In this document: positions 1-15,116 of the stretch, in pieces
How positions within the stretch are numbered: the stretch's first letter is position 1
Layout: every line of letters starts with the position of its first letter
From: Hydrogenophaga flava NBRC 102514
GTDB taxonomy: Bacteria > Pseudomonadota > Gammaproteobacteria > Burkholderiales > Burkholderiaceae_C
Assembly (NCBI RefSeq): GCF_001571145.1
Contig: NZ_BCTF01000009.1
Coordinates: 62,001 to 126,000, forward strand
Length of the DNA stretch: 64,000 nt
Direction of reading: 5' to 3'
Position numbers and translations under genes: made by a program
The notes under the pieces: model-generated
Seen by the model: only the letters and a program-made list of their open reading frames with translations
Told to the model about the DNA's origin: nothing
Database searches by the model: none

Positions 1-598
1 GGATGGTGGCCTGCTTGAGCTTGAGCGCCGCCTGGTTGACAACCAGGCGCGAACTGATGTCCATGATCTGCTCGACCTCGACCAGGTTGTTGGCCTTGAG
101 CGTCTTGCCGGTGGACACCAGGTCGACGATGGCGTCGGCCAGACCGGTCAGTGGCGCCAGTTCCATGCTGCCGTAGAGCTTGATCAGGTCCACGTGCACA
201 CCCTTGCTGGCGAAGAACTCGCGCGCGATGGAGGTGTACTTGGTGGCGACTTTCAGGCGCGAGCCCTGGCGCACGGCTGAGGCATAGTCGAAATCGGACC
301 GCACCGCCACGCTCACACGGCACTTGGCGATCTGCAGGTCCAGCGGTTGGTACAGGCCCTGACCGCCGTGCTCGATCAGGGTGTCCTTGCCCGTCACGCC
401 GAGGTCGGCACCACCGTATTCCACATAGGTCGGCACATCGGTCGCACGCACCAGCACGACGCGGACATCGGGCTTGTTCGTCGTCAGGATCAGCTTGCGG
501 GAGGTTTCCGGGTCTTCCAGCACCTCGATGCCCGCGGCCGCGAGCAGCGGCAGGGTTTCATCGAAGATGCGGCCTTTGGACAGCGCCAGGGTGATCAT
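1..598 (-). CDS. hisG: ATP phosphoribosyltransferase, short form (partial, 3' end cut)
   Basis: Reading leftward from an ATG at 598 the frame stays open to the window edge and encodes 199 residues beginning [17 protein letters not shown]. HisG condenses ATP with PRPP in the first step of histidine biosynthesis in the cytoplasm. The start, the [13 protein letters not shown] stretch and the conserved [12 protein letters not shown] segment near the C-terminal end are typical of the catalytic domain. The short-form HisG is about 210-220 residues and needs HisZ as regulatory subunit; no hisZ is visible here. The start codon overlaps the murA stop by four bases (ATGA), so the two are probably translationally coupled in one operon. 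The missing part is only the last few residues. The short-form assignment is inferred from the N-terminal layout, because the C-terminus lies outside the window. Confidence 0.95.
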   Translation of the reverse strand, partial: MITLALSKGRIFDETLPLLAAAGIEVLEDPETSRKLILTTNKPDVRVVLVRATDVPTYVEYGGADLGVTGKDTLIEHGGQGLYQPLDLQIAKCRVSVAVRSDFDYASAVRQGSRLKVATKYTSIAREFFASKGVHVDLIKLYGSMELAPLTGLADAIVDLVSTGKTLKANNLVEVEQIMDISSRLVVNQAALKLKQATI

Positions 599-1863
599 TT
601 GATTCTTTCGATGTCGGCGCCAATGCCGCGCAGCTTGGCTTCCATCTGGTCGTAGCCCCGGTCCAGGTGGTAAATGCGGTCGACGATGGTTTCGCCCTCG
701 GCCACCAGACCGGCGATCACGAGGCTGGCCGACGCGCGCAGGTCGGTGGCCATCACGGTGGCGCCCTGCAGGCGGTCGATGCCCTCGATCACGGCCACCT
801 TGCCGTCGGTCTGGATCTTGGCGCCCAGACGGACCAGCTCGTTGACGTGCATGAAACGGTTCTCAAAGATCGTCTCGGTCACCTTGCTTGTGCCCGTGGC
901 GATGCAGTTGAGCGCCATGAACTGCGCCTGCATGTCGGTCGGGAAACCGGGGTACTCGGTGGTGCGGAAGCTCTGCGCCTTCAGGCGCCCGGAAGCGCGC
1001 ACACGGATGAAGCCGTCACCCACCTCGATTTCAGCGCCCGCGTCGCGCAGCTTGTCGATGACCGCATCGAGGTGGTCGGCACGGCCGTGGCGCAGCACCA
1101 CATCGCCCCCGGTGGCGGCCACCGCGCACAGGAAGGTGCCTGCCTCGATGCGGTCGGCCACCACCTGGTGGGTGCAGCCGTGCAACCGGTCTACCCCCTG
1201 GATGTGGATGCGGCTGGTGCCATGGCCTTCGATCTTCGCGCCCATGCCGATCAGCATCTCGGCCAGGTCGGGAATCTCCGGCTCCTGTGCGGCGTTCTCC
1301 AGCACCGTCTCGCCTTCGGCCAGCGCCGCAGCCATCAGGAAGTTCTCGGTGCCGGTCACGGTCACCATGTCGGTGGCGATGCGTGCGCCCTTGAGGCGGC
1401 TGCGGCCCTGCGGCAGCTGGGCCACCATGTAACCGTGTTCAACCACGATCTCCGCACCCATGGCCTGCAAGCCCTTGATGTGCTGGTCCACCGGGCGCGA
1501 GCCGATGGCGCAGCCGCCCGGCAGCGACACCTTGGCGCGACCGAACCGCGCCAGCAGCGGGCCCAGCACCAGCACCGAGGCGCGCATGGTCTTGACCAGT
1601 TCGTAGGGCGCTTCGGGGTTGAGGCTGTCGGGCGCCACGAAACTCATGCCACCGCGCTCGCCATGCGTCTCGGTCTGAACCCCCATGTTGTCGAGCAGCA
1701 GGCGCATGGTGGCGACGTCGCGCAGACGCGGCACATTGTTCAGGTGCACCGGGTCGGCGGTGAGCAGGGCCGCACAGATCTCGGGCAGCGCCGCGTTCTT
1801 GGCACCCGAAATGGTGACCTCGCCGTTGAGGGGGCGTCCACCGGTGATTCGCAGTTTATCCAT
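595..1863 (-). CDS. murA: UDP-N-acetylglucosamine 1-carboxyvinyltransferase
   Basis: The 422-residue protein transfers enolpyruvate from PEP to UDP-GlcNAc, the first committed step of peptidoglycan synthesis, in the cytoplasm. The substrate-binding SGAKNAALP motif is at residues 19-27. The fosfomycin-sensitive catalytic cysteine is present at about residue 118 in [14 protein letters not shown]. Length and both inverse alpha/beta repeats fit the family (about 420 residues). It follows ibaG by 13 bases and overlaps hisG by four, which is the common betaproteobacterial order mla-ibaG-murA-hisG. Nothing is abnormal in the sequence. Confidence 0.98.
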   Translation of the reverse strand: MDKLRITGGRPLNGEVTISGAKNAALPEICAALLTADPVHLNNVPRLRDVATMRLLLDNMGVQTETHGERGGMSFVAPDSLNPEAPYELVKTMRASVLVLGPLLARFGRAKVSLPGGCAIGSRPVDQHIKGLQAMGAEIVVEHGYMVAQLPQGRSRLKGARIATDMVTVTGTENFLMAAALAEGETVLENAAQEPEIPDLAEMLIGMGAKIEGHGTSRIHIQGVDRLHGCTHQVVADRIEAGTFLCAVAATGGDVVLRHGRADHLDAVIDKLRDAGAEIEVGDGFIRVRASGRLKAQSFRTTEYPGFPTDMQAQFMALNCIATGTSKVTETIFENRFMHVNELVRLGAKIQTDGKVAVIEGIDRLQGATVMATDLRASASLVIAGLVAEGETIVDRIYHLDRGYDQMEAKLRGIGADIERIK

Positions 1864-1876
1864 GGTGTCGGGTCGC

Positions 1877-2116
1877 TCAGTTCTGGGCCGCCCATTCGGC
1901 GGGGGTGAAGGTCTTCATGGACAGGGCGTGCACCTCGTCCGTCTTGATGCGTTCGCCCAAGGTGGCGTAGACGCGCTGGTGGCGCGCGATCGGCCGCTTG
2001 CCCTCGAACTCGGGCGAGACGATCACCGCAGCCCAGTGGCGGCCATCACCGGTGACTTCGATGTGCTCGCAGGACAGGCCCGCGGCGATGAGTTGTTGCA
2101 GCTGTTCAGCAGTCAT
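1877..2116 (-). CDS. ibaG: BolA/IbaG family iron-sulfur metabolism protein
   Basis: This 79-residue protein belongs to the BolA superfamily, small cytoplasmic proteins that bind monothiol glutaredoxins and [2Fe-2S] clusters. The segment [28 protein letters not shown], given here by its position at residues 27-54, carries the conserved BolA helix-turn-helix-like core with the invariant histidine (ARHQ). IbaG, the shorter paralogue, lies beside murA in enterobacteria as well, which supports this name over bolA. It is 12 bases downstream of the ABC permease and 13 bases upstream of murA, so it is probably operonic. Confidence 0.88.
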   Translation of the reverse strand: MTAEQLQQLIAAGLSCEHIEVTGDGRHWAAVIVSPEFEGKRPIARHQRVYATLGERIKTDEVHALSMKTFTPAEWAAQN

Positions 2117-2128
2117 GGAAGGAATCGC

Positions 2129-2884
2129 TCAGTGGCGGATTTTGTAGCCGGTGCGCAGCAGGTGCAGGGCCAGGGCACTGACGGCCACCAGCGCACCTCC
2201 CACCAGACCCAGACTCATCCAGGGCGACACATCGCTCACCCCGAAGAAGCCGTAGCGGAAGCCGTCGATCATGTAGAAGAACGGATTGAGATGGCTCACC
2301 GTCTGCCAGAAGTCGGGCAGGGAATGGATGGAATAGAACACGCCCGAGAGAAAGGTCATGGGCATGATGATGAAGTTCTGGAACGCGGCCATCTGATCGA
2401 ACTTCTCGGCCCAGAGCCCTGCGATCAGACCCAGCGCCCCCAGCAAGGCGGCGCCCATGAATCCGAACACCAGAATCCACAGCGGCGCCACCAGACTGGG
2501 CTGGGCATACCACCAGGTCACTGCCATCACACCTGCGCCCACCGCTAGGCCGCGCACCACCGAGGAACCGACGTAGGCAAAGAACCAGGCACGGTGGGAC
2601 AGCGGCGTGAGCAGCAGGAACACCAGATTGCCCATGATCTTGCTCTGGATCAGCGAAGAGCTGCTGTTGGCAAACGCGTTCTGCAGCACGCTCATCATCA
2701 CCAGGCCGGGCAGCAGGAAGGCGGTGTAATTCACCTGGCCATAGACCTTGGCACCGCCTTCGAGCACGTGCCCGAAGATCATCATGTACAGGATGGCTGT
2801 GATGACCGGCGCCGCCACGGTCTGGAAACCGACCTTCCAGAAGCGCAGCACTTCCTTGTAGAACAAAGTCTGCCAGCCGCTCAT
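2129..2884 (-). CDS. ABC-2 type transporter permease (YadH-like)
   Basis: The 251-residue inner-membrane protein has the six-helix layout of ABC-2 exporters, beginning MSGWQTLFYKEVLRFWKVGF with the cytoplasmic amphipathic entry helix. The conserved PLSHRAWFFAYVGSS and NFIIMPMTFLSGVFY segments are seen before helices 3 and 5. Its start overlaps the stop of the ATPase gene by four bases (ATGA), so the two make one exporter. The E. coli counterparts are YadG/YadH. The substrate is unknown. Location directly after mla suggests an envelope cargo, but that is only context. Confidence 0.9.
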   Translation of the reverse strand: MSGWQTLFYKEVLRFWKVGFQTVAAPVITAILYMMIFGHVLEGGAKVYGQVNYTAFLLPGLVMMSVLQNAFANSSSSLIQSKIMGNLVFLLLTPLSHRAWFFAYVGSSVVRGLAVGAGVMAVTWWYAQPSLVAPLWILVFGFMGAALLGALGLIAGLWAEKFDQMAAFQNFIIMPMTFLSGVFYSIHSLPDFWQTVSHLNPFFYMIDGFRYGFFGVSDVSPWMSLGLVGGALVAVSALALHLLRTGYKIRH

Positions 2885-3810
2885 GAGGTGGCCTCCTGTG
2901 CCTGACCAGAGGCCCGCTCCATCACCTCGATGAACACGTCCTCAAGATCGGCCTTGCGGATTTCCACATCCTCGGCGACCACGCCGGCCTCGCGGGCGCG
3001 GGCCAGCCACTGTTCGACCTCGATGGCGTTGTGCGCCGGCAGCTGCACCACGCGGCCCGTGACGCGCGCCTGCGCCGCCAGCCCGGGCGGCAATTTCTGG
3101 TCGGTCTTGAACCGCAGCACGTTGGATGAGGCCTGGCGCAGCAGATCGGACGTCTTCTCCAGCGCCACCACACGGCCTTGCTGCAGCATGGCGATGCGGC
3201 CGCACAGGGCCTCCGCTTCCTCCAGGTAGTGGGTCGTCAGCAGCACCGTGCTGCCTTGCTTGTTGAGCTGGCTGATGAACTGCCAGAGGGTCTGGCGCAG
3301 CTCCACGTCCACTCCCGCCGTGGGCTCGTCGAGCACGATCACCGGCGGCTTGTGCACCAGCGCCTGCGCCACCAGCACCCGGCGCTTCATGCCTCCTGAT
3401 AGCTGGCGCATGTTGGCTCCAGCCTTGTCGGCCAGACCCAACCCCTGCAACAGTTCATCGATCCAGTCGTCGTTGTGGTGGATGCCGAAGTAGCCGGACT
3501 GAAAGCGGAGCGCCTCCCGGACGTTGAAAAACGGGTCGAACACCAACTCCTGGGGCACCACACCGAGCGCCCGCCGAGCGGCCGCGTAGTCGGACTGGAC
3601 ATCGTGCCCCTGCACCAGCACACGGCCACCGCTGGCCCGCACCAGCCCGGCCAGCACGCTGATCAGCGTGGTCTTGCCAGCGCCATTGGGGCCCAGCAGG
3701 CCGAAGAACTCCCCGGGCTGGATGTCAAAGGAGACGCCTTTGAGCGCCTGCAGCTCGCCGCGGGCCGAAGCGTAGGTCTTGGAAACGTTCTGGAAGGAAA
3801 CTGCGGGCAT
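2881..3810 (-). CDS. ABC transporter ATP-binding protein (YadG-like)
   Basis: This is the nucleotide-binding subunit for the permease at 2129-2884, about 309 residues from the ATG at 3810 (MPAVSFQNVSKTY). An in-frame ATG at 3849 would add 13 residues of non-family sequence. The Walker A motif is GPNGAGKTTLIS, the signature LSGGMKRRVLVAQAL and Walker B VIVLDEPTAGVDVELR, so it is a complete ATPase. The C-terminal extension of about 80 residues after the ABC core resembles exporters of the CcmA/NatA type. The gene is 101 bases downstream of mlaB and is likely read from the same or an internal promoter. Confidence 0.93.
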   Translation of the reverse strand: MPAVSFQNVSKTYASARGELQALKGVSFDIQPGEFFGLLGPNGAGKTTLISVLAGLVRASGGRVLVQGHDVQSDYAAARRALGVVPQELVFDPFFNVREALRFQSGYFGIHHNDDWIDELLQGLGLADKAGANMRQLSGGMKRRVLVAQALVHKPPVIVLDEPTAGVDVELRQTLWQFISQLNKQGSTVLLTTHYLEEAEALCGRIAMLQQGRVVALEKTSDLLRQASSNVLRFKTDQKLPPGLAAQARVTGRVVQLPAHNAIEVEQWLARAREAGVVAEDVEIRKADLEDVFIEVMERASGQAQEATS

Positions 3811-3911
3811 TGCGGAGGCGGGCCAGGTCACCGGACGCTGGCAGGACATCTGCTGACCGCGGGTGAGCCGCTGATTTTATGTCGCGGCGCGCAATGCCGC
3901 TGGCGACCGGC

Positions 3912-4199
3912 TCAAGCGGGCAGCAACTCCGCCACGCCGTAGAGCATGACCAGCGCCTGCAGGCGCTGTGGCATGCGGGCCACCTGCAAGGTCTTGCCCT
4001 GGGACAGCAGCGCGTTGCGCAGCTCCAGCAACACCGCCACCGCCGAGGTGTCAAACACCTTCAGCGGTTCGGCGTTCAGCACCACGGTCGGGCCCGCCTG
4101 GCGGACCAGCGCATCCCGAAGCCTTTCAAGCGTCTGGGCGGCACCGGACAGGGTCAGCTGTTCCGGCATGGGAATGGCGGCGGTTTCAGACACACTCAT
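3912..4199 (-). CDS. mlaB: STAS-domain protein MlaB of the phospholipid transport complex
   Basis: The 95-residue cytoplasmic protein is a single STAS domain. The loop FDTSAVAVLLELRNALLSQG contains the serine/threonine characteristic of MlaB and anti-anti-sigma folds. In the Mla system MlaB binds MlaF and stabilises the MlaFEDB ATPase that moves phospholipids between the membranes. It lies six bases after the mlaC stop and ends the mla operon, as in other Proteobacteria. Sequence identity between MlaB proteins is low, so the name rests on both fold and position. Confidence 0.87.
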   Translation of the reverse strand: MSVSETAAIPMPEQLTLSGAAQTLERLRDALVRQAGPTVVLNAEPLKVFDTSAVAVLLELRNALLSQGKTLQVARMPQRLQALVMLYGVAELLPA

Positions 4200-4205
4200 C
4201 CACCC

Positions 4206-4829
4206 TCAGCTGGTTTTACCGGCGGCGCTCTTGTTGCGCTGGACCAGGTTGGCAATCAGCCCGTCGATGCCCTTGGTGTTGATTTCCTGGGCGAACTGGG
4301 ACTTGTAGGTTTCCACCAGCCAGACGCCCAGCACGTTCAGGTCGTAGATCTTCCAGCCGTCATCCGCCTTTTCGAGACGGTAGTCGAGCTGGATAGGCTC
4401 GCCCTTGCCACGCACTTCGGTGCGCACCACCACCTCGGTGTCTTCCGGTTTGGCGCGCATCGGCTTGAAGCTCAGGGTCTGGTCGCGAACTTCACCCAGG
4501 GCACCGGCATAGGTCCGGACCAGCAGGGTCTTGAACTCGTCCTGGAGCTGTTTCTGCTGTTCGGGCGTTGCCTGGCGCCAGGCGCGGCCGACGGCCATGG
4601 ACGTCATGCGGGAGAAGTTGACGTTCGGCATGATCTTGGCGTCCACCAGTGCGACGATGCGGCTGATGTCACCCTTCTGGATCGCCGGATCGGCCTTCAC
4701 CGAGGCGAGCACATCGCTGGAAATGCGCTTGACGAGCGCATCTGGCGCTTCCACCTCTGCCATGGCCAGCGGGCTTGCGAAAACAGCGGCGGCGGTAATG
4801 AGGCTGAATATCCAGTGGCGGCGTTGCAT
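4206..4829 (-). CDS. mlaC: periplasmic phospholipid-binding protein MlaC
   Basis: MlaC shuttles phospholipids across the periplasm between MlaA at the outer membrane and MlaFEDB at the inner membrane. The 207-residue product starts at the ATG at 4829 with a signal peptide (MQRRHWIFSLITAAAVFA...), cleavage being likely after SPLAMA near residue 23. The body matches the Tol_Tol_Ttg2 family, with the RMTSMAVGRAWRQATPEQQ stretch and the C-terminal DVNVLGVWLVETYKSQF-like segment. The frame is open further upstream, but that extension has no signal-peptide character and is rejected. It lies between mlaA and mlaB, with 134 bases separating it from mlaA. Confidence 0.95.
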   Translation of the reverse strand: MQRRHWIFSLITAAAVFASPLAMAEVEAPDALVKRISSDVLASVKADPAIQKGDISRIVALVDAKIMPNVNFSRMTSMAVGRAWRQATPEQQKQLQDEFKTLLVRTYAGALGEVRDQTLSFKPMRAKPEDTEVVVRTEVRGKGEPIQLDYRLEKADDGWKIYDLNVLGVWLVETYKSQFAQEINTKGIDGLIANLVQRNKSAAGKTS

Positions 4830-4963
4830 GTGCGATGTCCTTTCAGAAGCGGTATGAGTCCAGGCGCGGCGCCGGATCTTCAGTCCGCATGGGACAGGGA
4901 CTGTACGGCACCGGTTCCCGGTGAATGTGTCGGAACTGTAATTCAGAGGTATCGGTTTGTGGG

Positions 4964-5692
4964 TCAGTCGGACCCGTCCTTGAGCCCGATGCCCTTGTCT
5001 TTCAGGTCCTCGATCTGGCTTTCCCGGCGCTGCAGATACAGGTCGCGGGTAAAGCTGTACTTGTCCAGCGCAGCGCCCTCCAGCAAGGTCGTTGCGCGCA
5101 ACAGGTTGGCCCTGGTTTCCACCGCTCGCAACACATACCGGGAGTTGCGGGTCGGGATGTCGGAAACACCTTGCACCAGATCGCCACTGGATTCGATGCT
5201 GAAGCCCGCCGCGTCGCGCACGGTGGAAGGGCCGAAGATCGGCAGTACGAGGTACGGCCCCGAGGGCACGCCCCATCGTCCCAGCGTCTGACCGAAGTCA
5301 AGGCGGGTGCGCTCGATCCCCATTTCAGAGGCCACATCGAAGAGGCCAGCGACGCCAAAGAAGGTATTGACGTTGAAGCGGAGGAAGTTCTCGGCGGCCT
5401 CGCGGGGTCGCAGCTGCAGCGAGGCGTTGATAAACGACCAGACGTCGCGCAGGTTCTCGAAGAAGTTGTTGACACCGGTGCGGACCGGGTCGGGCGTGAC
5501 GTCGCGGTACACGGTGGCGACGGGCTTGAGCACCGCACCATCCACCGCGTCGTTGAACGCCGTCACCTGGCGGTTCATGGGTTCCAGCGGGTCACGCGGG
5601 CTTGCGTTCGGACCGCTGGCACAACCCGTCAGCACACCGACAAGCAACAGCGATGCAAGCCAGCGCAAGACACGGCTGCCATCGAATCTCAT
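4964..5692 (-). CDS. mlaA: outer-membrane lipoprotein MlaA (VacJ)
   Basis: MlaA sits in the outer membrane and extracts misplaced phospholipids from the outer leaflet, handing them to MlaC. The ATG at 5692 is preferred because an AGGAG ribosome site lies six bases upstream and it gives a lipoprotein signal ending LTGC with the lipidated cysteine at residue 24. An upstream in-frame ATG would bury the signal. The 242-residue protein carries the family motifs DPLEPMNRQVTAFND and GPYLVLPIFGPSTVRD. Placement between mlaD and mlaC is typical for Betaproteobacteria; in E. coli mlaA is unlinked. Confidence 0.96.
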   Translation of the reverse strand: MRFDGSRVLRWLASLLLVGVLTGCASGPNASPRDPLEPMNRQVTAFNDAVDGAVLKPVATVYRDVTPDPVRTGVNNFFENLRDVWSFINASLQLRPREAAENFLRFNVNTFFGVAGLFDVASEMGIERTRLDFGQTLGRWGVPSGPYLVLPIFGPSTVRDAAGFSIESSGDLVQGVSDIPTRNSRYVLRAVETRANLLRATTLLEGAALDKYSFTRDLYLQRRESQIEDLKDKGIGLKDGSD

Positions 5693-5723
5693 TTCAATCT
5701 CCTGGGCACGCACCATGGCGCAC

Positions 5724-6203
5724 TCACTGCGGTTTCTGTTCACCGCCATCGGCGGCCTTGTTGAACAGGAACTGGCCGATCAGGTTTTCCAGCACGACCG
5801 CCGACTGGGTCTGTGTGATCACGTCACCCGCTTGCAGATTCTTCTCGTCTCCACCGGGCTCGATGCCGATGTACTGGTCACCCAGCAGGCCCGAGGTCAG
5901 GATCTTGGCGGACGAATCCTTGGGAAAGGTCACCCCTTTGTTGACTTCCATGGTCACCACACCGAGGTAGGTCTGGGCATCCAGGGTCACGCTGGTCACC
6001 CGCCCGACATGGACACCCGCCGAGCGCACAGGCGCCCGCGCCTTGAGACCACCGATGTTGTCAAAGCGCGCCTGCAGCGTGTAGGTGTCGCCGCCATTGG
6101 TGAAGCTGGCCAGGTTGGCCGCCTTGAGTGCAAGGAACAGCAGCGACAGAGCGCCGAGAGCGACAAACAGGCCAACGAAGATTTCAATGCTTTTCTTGTT
6201 CAT
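5724..6203 (-). CDS. mlaD: MCE-domain protein MlaD
   Basis: MlaD is the hexameric MCE ring protein anchored to the inner membrane beneath the MlaE permease. The 159-residue product has one N-terminal membrane helix (residues 6-28, IEIFVGLFVALGALSLLFLAL) followed by an MCE domain with the DNIGGLKARAPVRSAGVHVG core. Length is typical. It lies 13 bases after mlaE and 31 bases before mlaA. Confidence 0.96.
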   Translation of the reverse strand: MNKKSIEIFVGLFVALGALSLLFLALKAANLASFTNGGDTYTLQARFDNIGGLKARAPVRSAGVHVGRVTSVTLDAQTYLGVVTMEVNKGVTFPKDSSAKILTSGLLGDQYIGIEPGGDEKNLQAGDVITQTQSAVVLENLIGQFLFNKAADGGEQKPQ

Positions 6204-6216
6204 GGGTTCTCCCGAA

Positions 6217-6996
6217 TCAGGGGGTCGAGAACATCAGGGCGGTCAGGATGAAGTCCATCGCCAGCACACCCAGCGAGGCGGTGACCACCGTTCTTGTGGT
6301 TGCATAGGCCACACCTTCCGGGGTGGCTTCGGTTTCATAACCCTGGTAGAGCGCTACGGCGGTGCAGATGACACCAAACACCGCGCTCTTGACGACGCCG
6401 TTGCCAACGTCCCGCCAGACATCGACGCCGTTCTGCTGGATCGACCAGAAGTTGCCAGAGTCGATGCCGATCAGCAGCACGGCGACCACATAGGCGCCCA
6501 GAATACCGACGGTGGAAAACAGGGCGGCGAGCAAGGGCATCGACAGGATGCCACCCAGGAAGCGCGGTGCCAGCACCCGGGCCTTGGGGTCGATGGCCAT
6601 CAACTCCATCGCCGCGATCTGTTCGCCGGCCTTCATCAGGCCGATCTCGGCCGTCAGCGAAGTGCCGGCACGACCGGCAAACAGCAGCGCCGTGACCACT
6701 GGCCCCAGCTCCCGCACCAGCGCCAGATTGACGATCAGGCCCAGCGACTCGGCGGCACCATAGGTGGTCAGCGCGTAGTACATCTGCAGCGCCAGCACAA
6801 AGCCAACGGACAGGCCCGAGGCGACGATGATCACCAGGGAGCGGTTGCCGATCGCATGGATCTGCCCGACAACCAGGCCGAAGCGGCGCAGCGCCGATGG
6901 CGCCGCACGCAGCAAATCCAGGAAGAACAGAGCGCCGTGGCCCCAGCGTGCCAGCAGGGCCAGGACCACCTGGCCAATCGTCTGCAGAAGGTTCAT
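6217..6996 (-). CDS. mlaE: phospholipid ABC transporter permease MlaE
   Basis: The 259-residue multi-pass protein is the permease subunit of the MlaFEDB complex. Family hallmarks are visible: FAGRAGTSLTAEIGLMK in the coupling region and EQIAAMELMAIDPKARVLAPR just after it. Its ATG at 6996 overlaps the mlaF stop by four bases, so synthesis of ATPase and permease is probably coupled. Confidence 0.96.
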   Translation of the reverse strand: MNLLQTIGQVVLALLARWGHGALFFLDLLRAAPSALRRFGLVVGQIHAIGNRSLVIIVASGLSVGFVLALQMYYALTTYGAAESLGLIVNLALVRELGPVVTALLFAGRAGTSLTAEIGLMKAGEQIAAMELMAIDPKARVLAPRFLGGILSMPLLAALFSTVGILGAYVVAVLLIGIDSGNFWSIQQNGVDVWRDVGNGVVKSAVFGVICTAVALYQGYETEATPEGVAYATTRTVVTASLGVLAMDFILTALMFSTP

Positions 6997-7808
6997 GCCG
7001 AGGCCCTCGGACCAAAGTCTTCGGCCACAGAGCGGGCCGGATAGTGGAACTTGACCGGCCCGTCCGGCTCACCACGCACGAACTGGCGCACCTCCGGATC
7101 GTTGCTGGCCATGAGTTCGGCGGGCGTTCCCTGGGCCACCACACGGCCACCTGGTGCGAGCAGCACCACATGGTCGCTGATCGCCATGCACTGCGGGATG
7201 TCGTGGGAAATCAGCAGCGAGGTGGCACCAGTCACGTCGGTCAGGGTTCGGATGAGCTTGGCGGCCACGCCCATGGACACCAGATCGAGCCCCGCGAAGG
7301 GCTCGTCGTACATGATCAGCTCCGGATCAAGTGCGATGGCCCGGGCGAGCGCCACGCGGCGCGCCATGCCACCGGAGACTTCGCTGATCTTGAGATGGGC
7401 CGCGCCCCGCAAGCCGACCGCATCAAGCTTCATCAGCACGATGTGGCGAATCAGCGGCTCGGGCAGGTCGCTCATTTCGCGCAGGGGAAACGCGACGTTG
7501 TCGAACACGTTCAGGTCGGTGAACAGGGCACCGAACTGGAACAGCATGCCCAGGCGGCGGCGCAGCCGGAACAGCTGCGCCTTGTCGGCGGTGTTCACCA
7601 CCTCACCGTCAAACACCACCCGGCCGCTGTTCGGCGCATGCACGCCGCCAATCAGGCGCAGCAGGGTGGTTTTTCCGCAGCCGGAACCGCCCAGAACGGC
7701 CGTGATCTTGCCGCGGGCGAACTGGAGAGAGATGTCGTTGAGGATGGTCCTTCGGCTGTCGTAGCCGAAGGTGACATGGTCGATGTCGATAAAAGGGGTA
7801 TCGCTCAT
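6993..7808 (-). CDS. mlaF: phospholipid ABC transporter ATP-binding protein MlaF
   Basis: MlaF powers phospholipid transport by MlaE. The product is 271 residues from the ATG at 7808 (MSDTPFIDIDHVTFGYD); an in-frame ATG at 7832 would add eight residues and neither start has a clear ribosome site. Walker A is GGSGCGKTTLLRLIGG, the signature is SGGMARRVALARAI and Walker B is ELIMYDEPFAGLD. It is the first gene of the mla cluster, 76 bases downstream of gltD on the same strand. A promoter in that gap or read-through from gltBD are both possible. Confidence 0.96.
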   Translation of the reverse strand: MSDTPFIDIDHVTFGYDSRRTILNDISLQFARGKITAVLGGSGCGKTTLLRLIGGVHAPNSGRVVFDGEVVNTADKAQLFRLRRRLGMLFQFGALFTDLNVFDNVAFPLREMSDLPEPLIRHIVLMKLDAVGLRGAAHLKISEVSGGMARRVALARAIALDPELIMYDEPFAGLDLVSMGVAAKLIRTLTDVTGATSLLISHDIPQCMAISDHVVLLAPGGRVVAQGTPAELMASNDPEVRQFVRGEPDGPVKFHYPARSVAEDFGPRASA

Positions 7809-7884
7809 GAGGCCAGATGTGTGACCGGGCATTGTCGCATGCGCGTCGAAAACGCCCGGCCCGCCTCCGGCAATCCCCCAGGGA

Positions 7885-9366
<1,482 letters not shown>

Positions 9367-9396
9367 GATGTTGGTCCTGCGTGGGGTGATTGCTTC

Positions 9397-14172
<4,776 letters not shown>

Positions 14173-14255
14173 GGCGCTTCCTTTTCTGGACAAGGGCTTG
14201 GCAAAAATGCGCGGGACGCGAAGCTTAATGCACTGCAACATCGATGCCAAGAAAA

Positions 14256-14322
14256 ATAATTAGGGTCAGATTCTTATAAATTCAAACAAGAACACGCAAA
14301 TAATAAATAAGGGTCAGATTAA
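14256..14322 (+). repeat. tandem GGGTCAGATT motif (RAYT-associated left end)
   Basis: Two copies of an A/T-flanked motif lie 49 bases apart: TTAGGGTCAGATTC near 14260-14272 and TAAGGGTCAGATTA near 14308-14321. A diverged inverted copy stands at the other end of the transposase gene (15076-15094). Motifs of this form are familiar beside REP-associated tyrosine transposases in Betaproteobacteria. They also occupy the region where the gltB promoter should be. Confidence 0.7.
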
Positions 14323-14369
14323 ATAAAGAAAAAGATCTTTGATTCAAAAAGGATTTTTTCGAAGTACCG

Positions 14370-15062
14370 TTAGGACGGTGATTTTTTGGGTCGCCCGGCA
14401 CGCGCAGGAGTCAGCCGACGATCGGTGTCTTTGGCGAGAGAGGCAAGGTAATCCGGGTCGCCCAACGCCCAGCCATGCCAGAGTGCGTCGGCGATGGCGC
14501 CCATCTGTTGCGCATTCAGCCCCGCACGCACCAAATCGGCGTATGCAGCCTCGCGCGCAAACGGCGTGTTGCCCAGCGCCCAGTACATCGCATGGGGCGT
14601 GATGTGGCGGTCCTGCGCCTGACCCGCGTGGTGACGGTGGCTTGACCAGGGATAGGACTGCGCATCGGCGCACAGACCTTCCCGCACCGGATCCAGATCG
14701 ATGAAGACCATGCAGGACAGCAGGTGGCGCACCGCCTGGATCAGTGTGGACCGGTAGCGCCCTTCCCACAGCGTGCCGCTGCGACCGTGGCGCCGGTTGA
14801 AGCCGCGCACATAGTCCCTGCCCACACTCTGCATCAGGCGGGGCACGCCGTCGGCAGTCGAAGGCGTGCACAGCAGCTGGAAGTGGTCCGGCATCAGCAC
14901 ATAGGCGTGCACCGCCACTTTCAACTGTTCGGCCCGAGCCCAGAGCAGTTCCAGCAGGGTCTCGCGGTCGGTGTCGTCCAGCACGATGGCCTGCCGGTTG
15001 TTGCCGCGGTGCATCACGTGATGGACCTGCCCGGGCAGGGTCAGGCGGGCCAGTCGAGCCAA
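14370..15062 (-). CDS. REP-associated (Y1/HUH-type) transposase, catalytic motif altered
   Basis: The 230-residue protein matches the RAYT/Y1_Tnp family: HVMHRGNNRQ near the N-terminus, YVLMPDHFQLL at residues 54-64, YVRGFNRRHGRSGTLWEGRYRS and the WSSHRHH segment. It starts with TTG (15062), which has GGAG seven bases upstream; no ATG is usable. The metal-binding HUH pair is normally His-hydrophobic-His (NHFHLL or NHVHLL). Here it is His60-Phe61-Gln62, so the second histidine is lost and nicking activity is doubtful. The gene stands alone between gltB and an unrelated gene, as RAYTs do, and does not behave like a multicopy insertion sequence within this window. Confidence 0.88.
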   Translation of the reverse strand: MARLARLTLPGQVHHVMHRGNNRQAIVLDDTDRETLLELLWARAEQLKVAVHAYVLMPDHFQLLCTPSTADGVPRLMQSVGRDYVRGFNRRHGRSGTLWEGRYRSTLIQAVRHLLSCMVFIDLDPVREGLCADAQSYPWSSHRHHAGQAQDRHITPHAMYWALGNTPFAREAAYADLVRAGLNAQQMGAIADALWHGWALGDPDYLASLAKDTDRRLTPARAGRPKKSPS

Positions 15063-15075
15063 AACAGTCTCCGTT

Positions 15076-15094
15076 GGAATCCGACCCCGATTAT
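15076..15094 (-). repeat. inverted RAYT-associated motif (right end)
   Basis: Read on the minus strand this is an A/T run followed by CGGGGTCGGATTCC, an imperfect copy of the GGGTCAGATTC motif at 14261-14272 in opposite orientation. The pair brackets the transposase gene like loose ends. Confidence 0.6.
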
Positions 15095-15116
15095 GTTCCC
15101 GAGGTGTTCAACCGCC

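Noticed and set aside
4830..4963. Possible small gene between mlaC and mlaA
   Set aside because: Only frame extensions of mlaC are open and they have no start with a ribosome site or protein-like composition; the gap appears noncoding.
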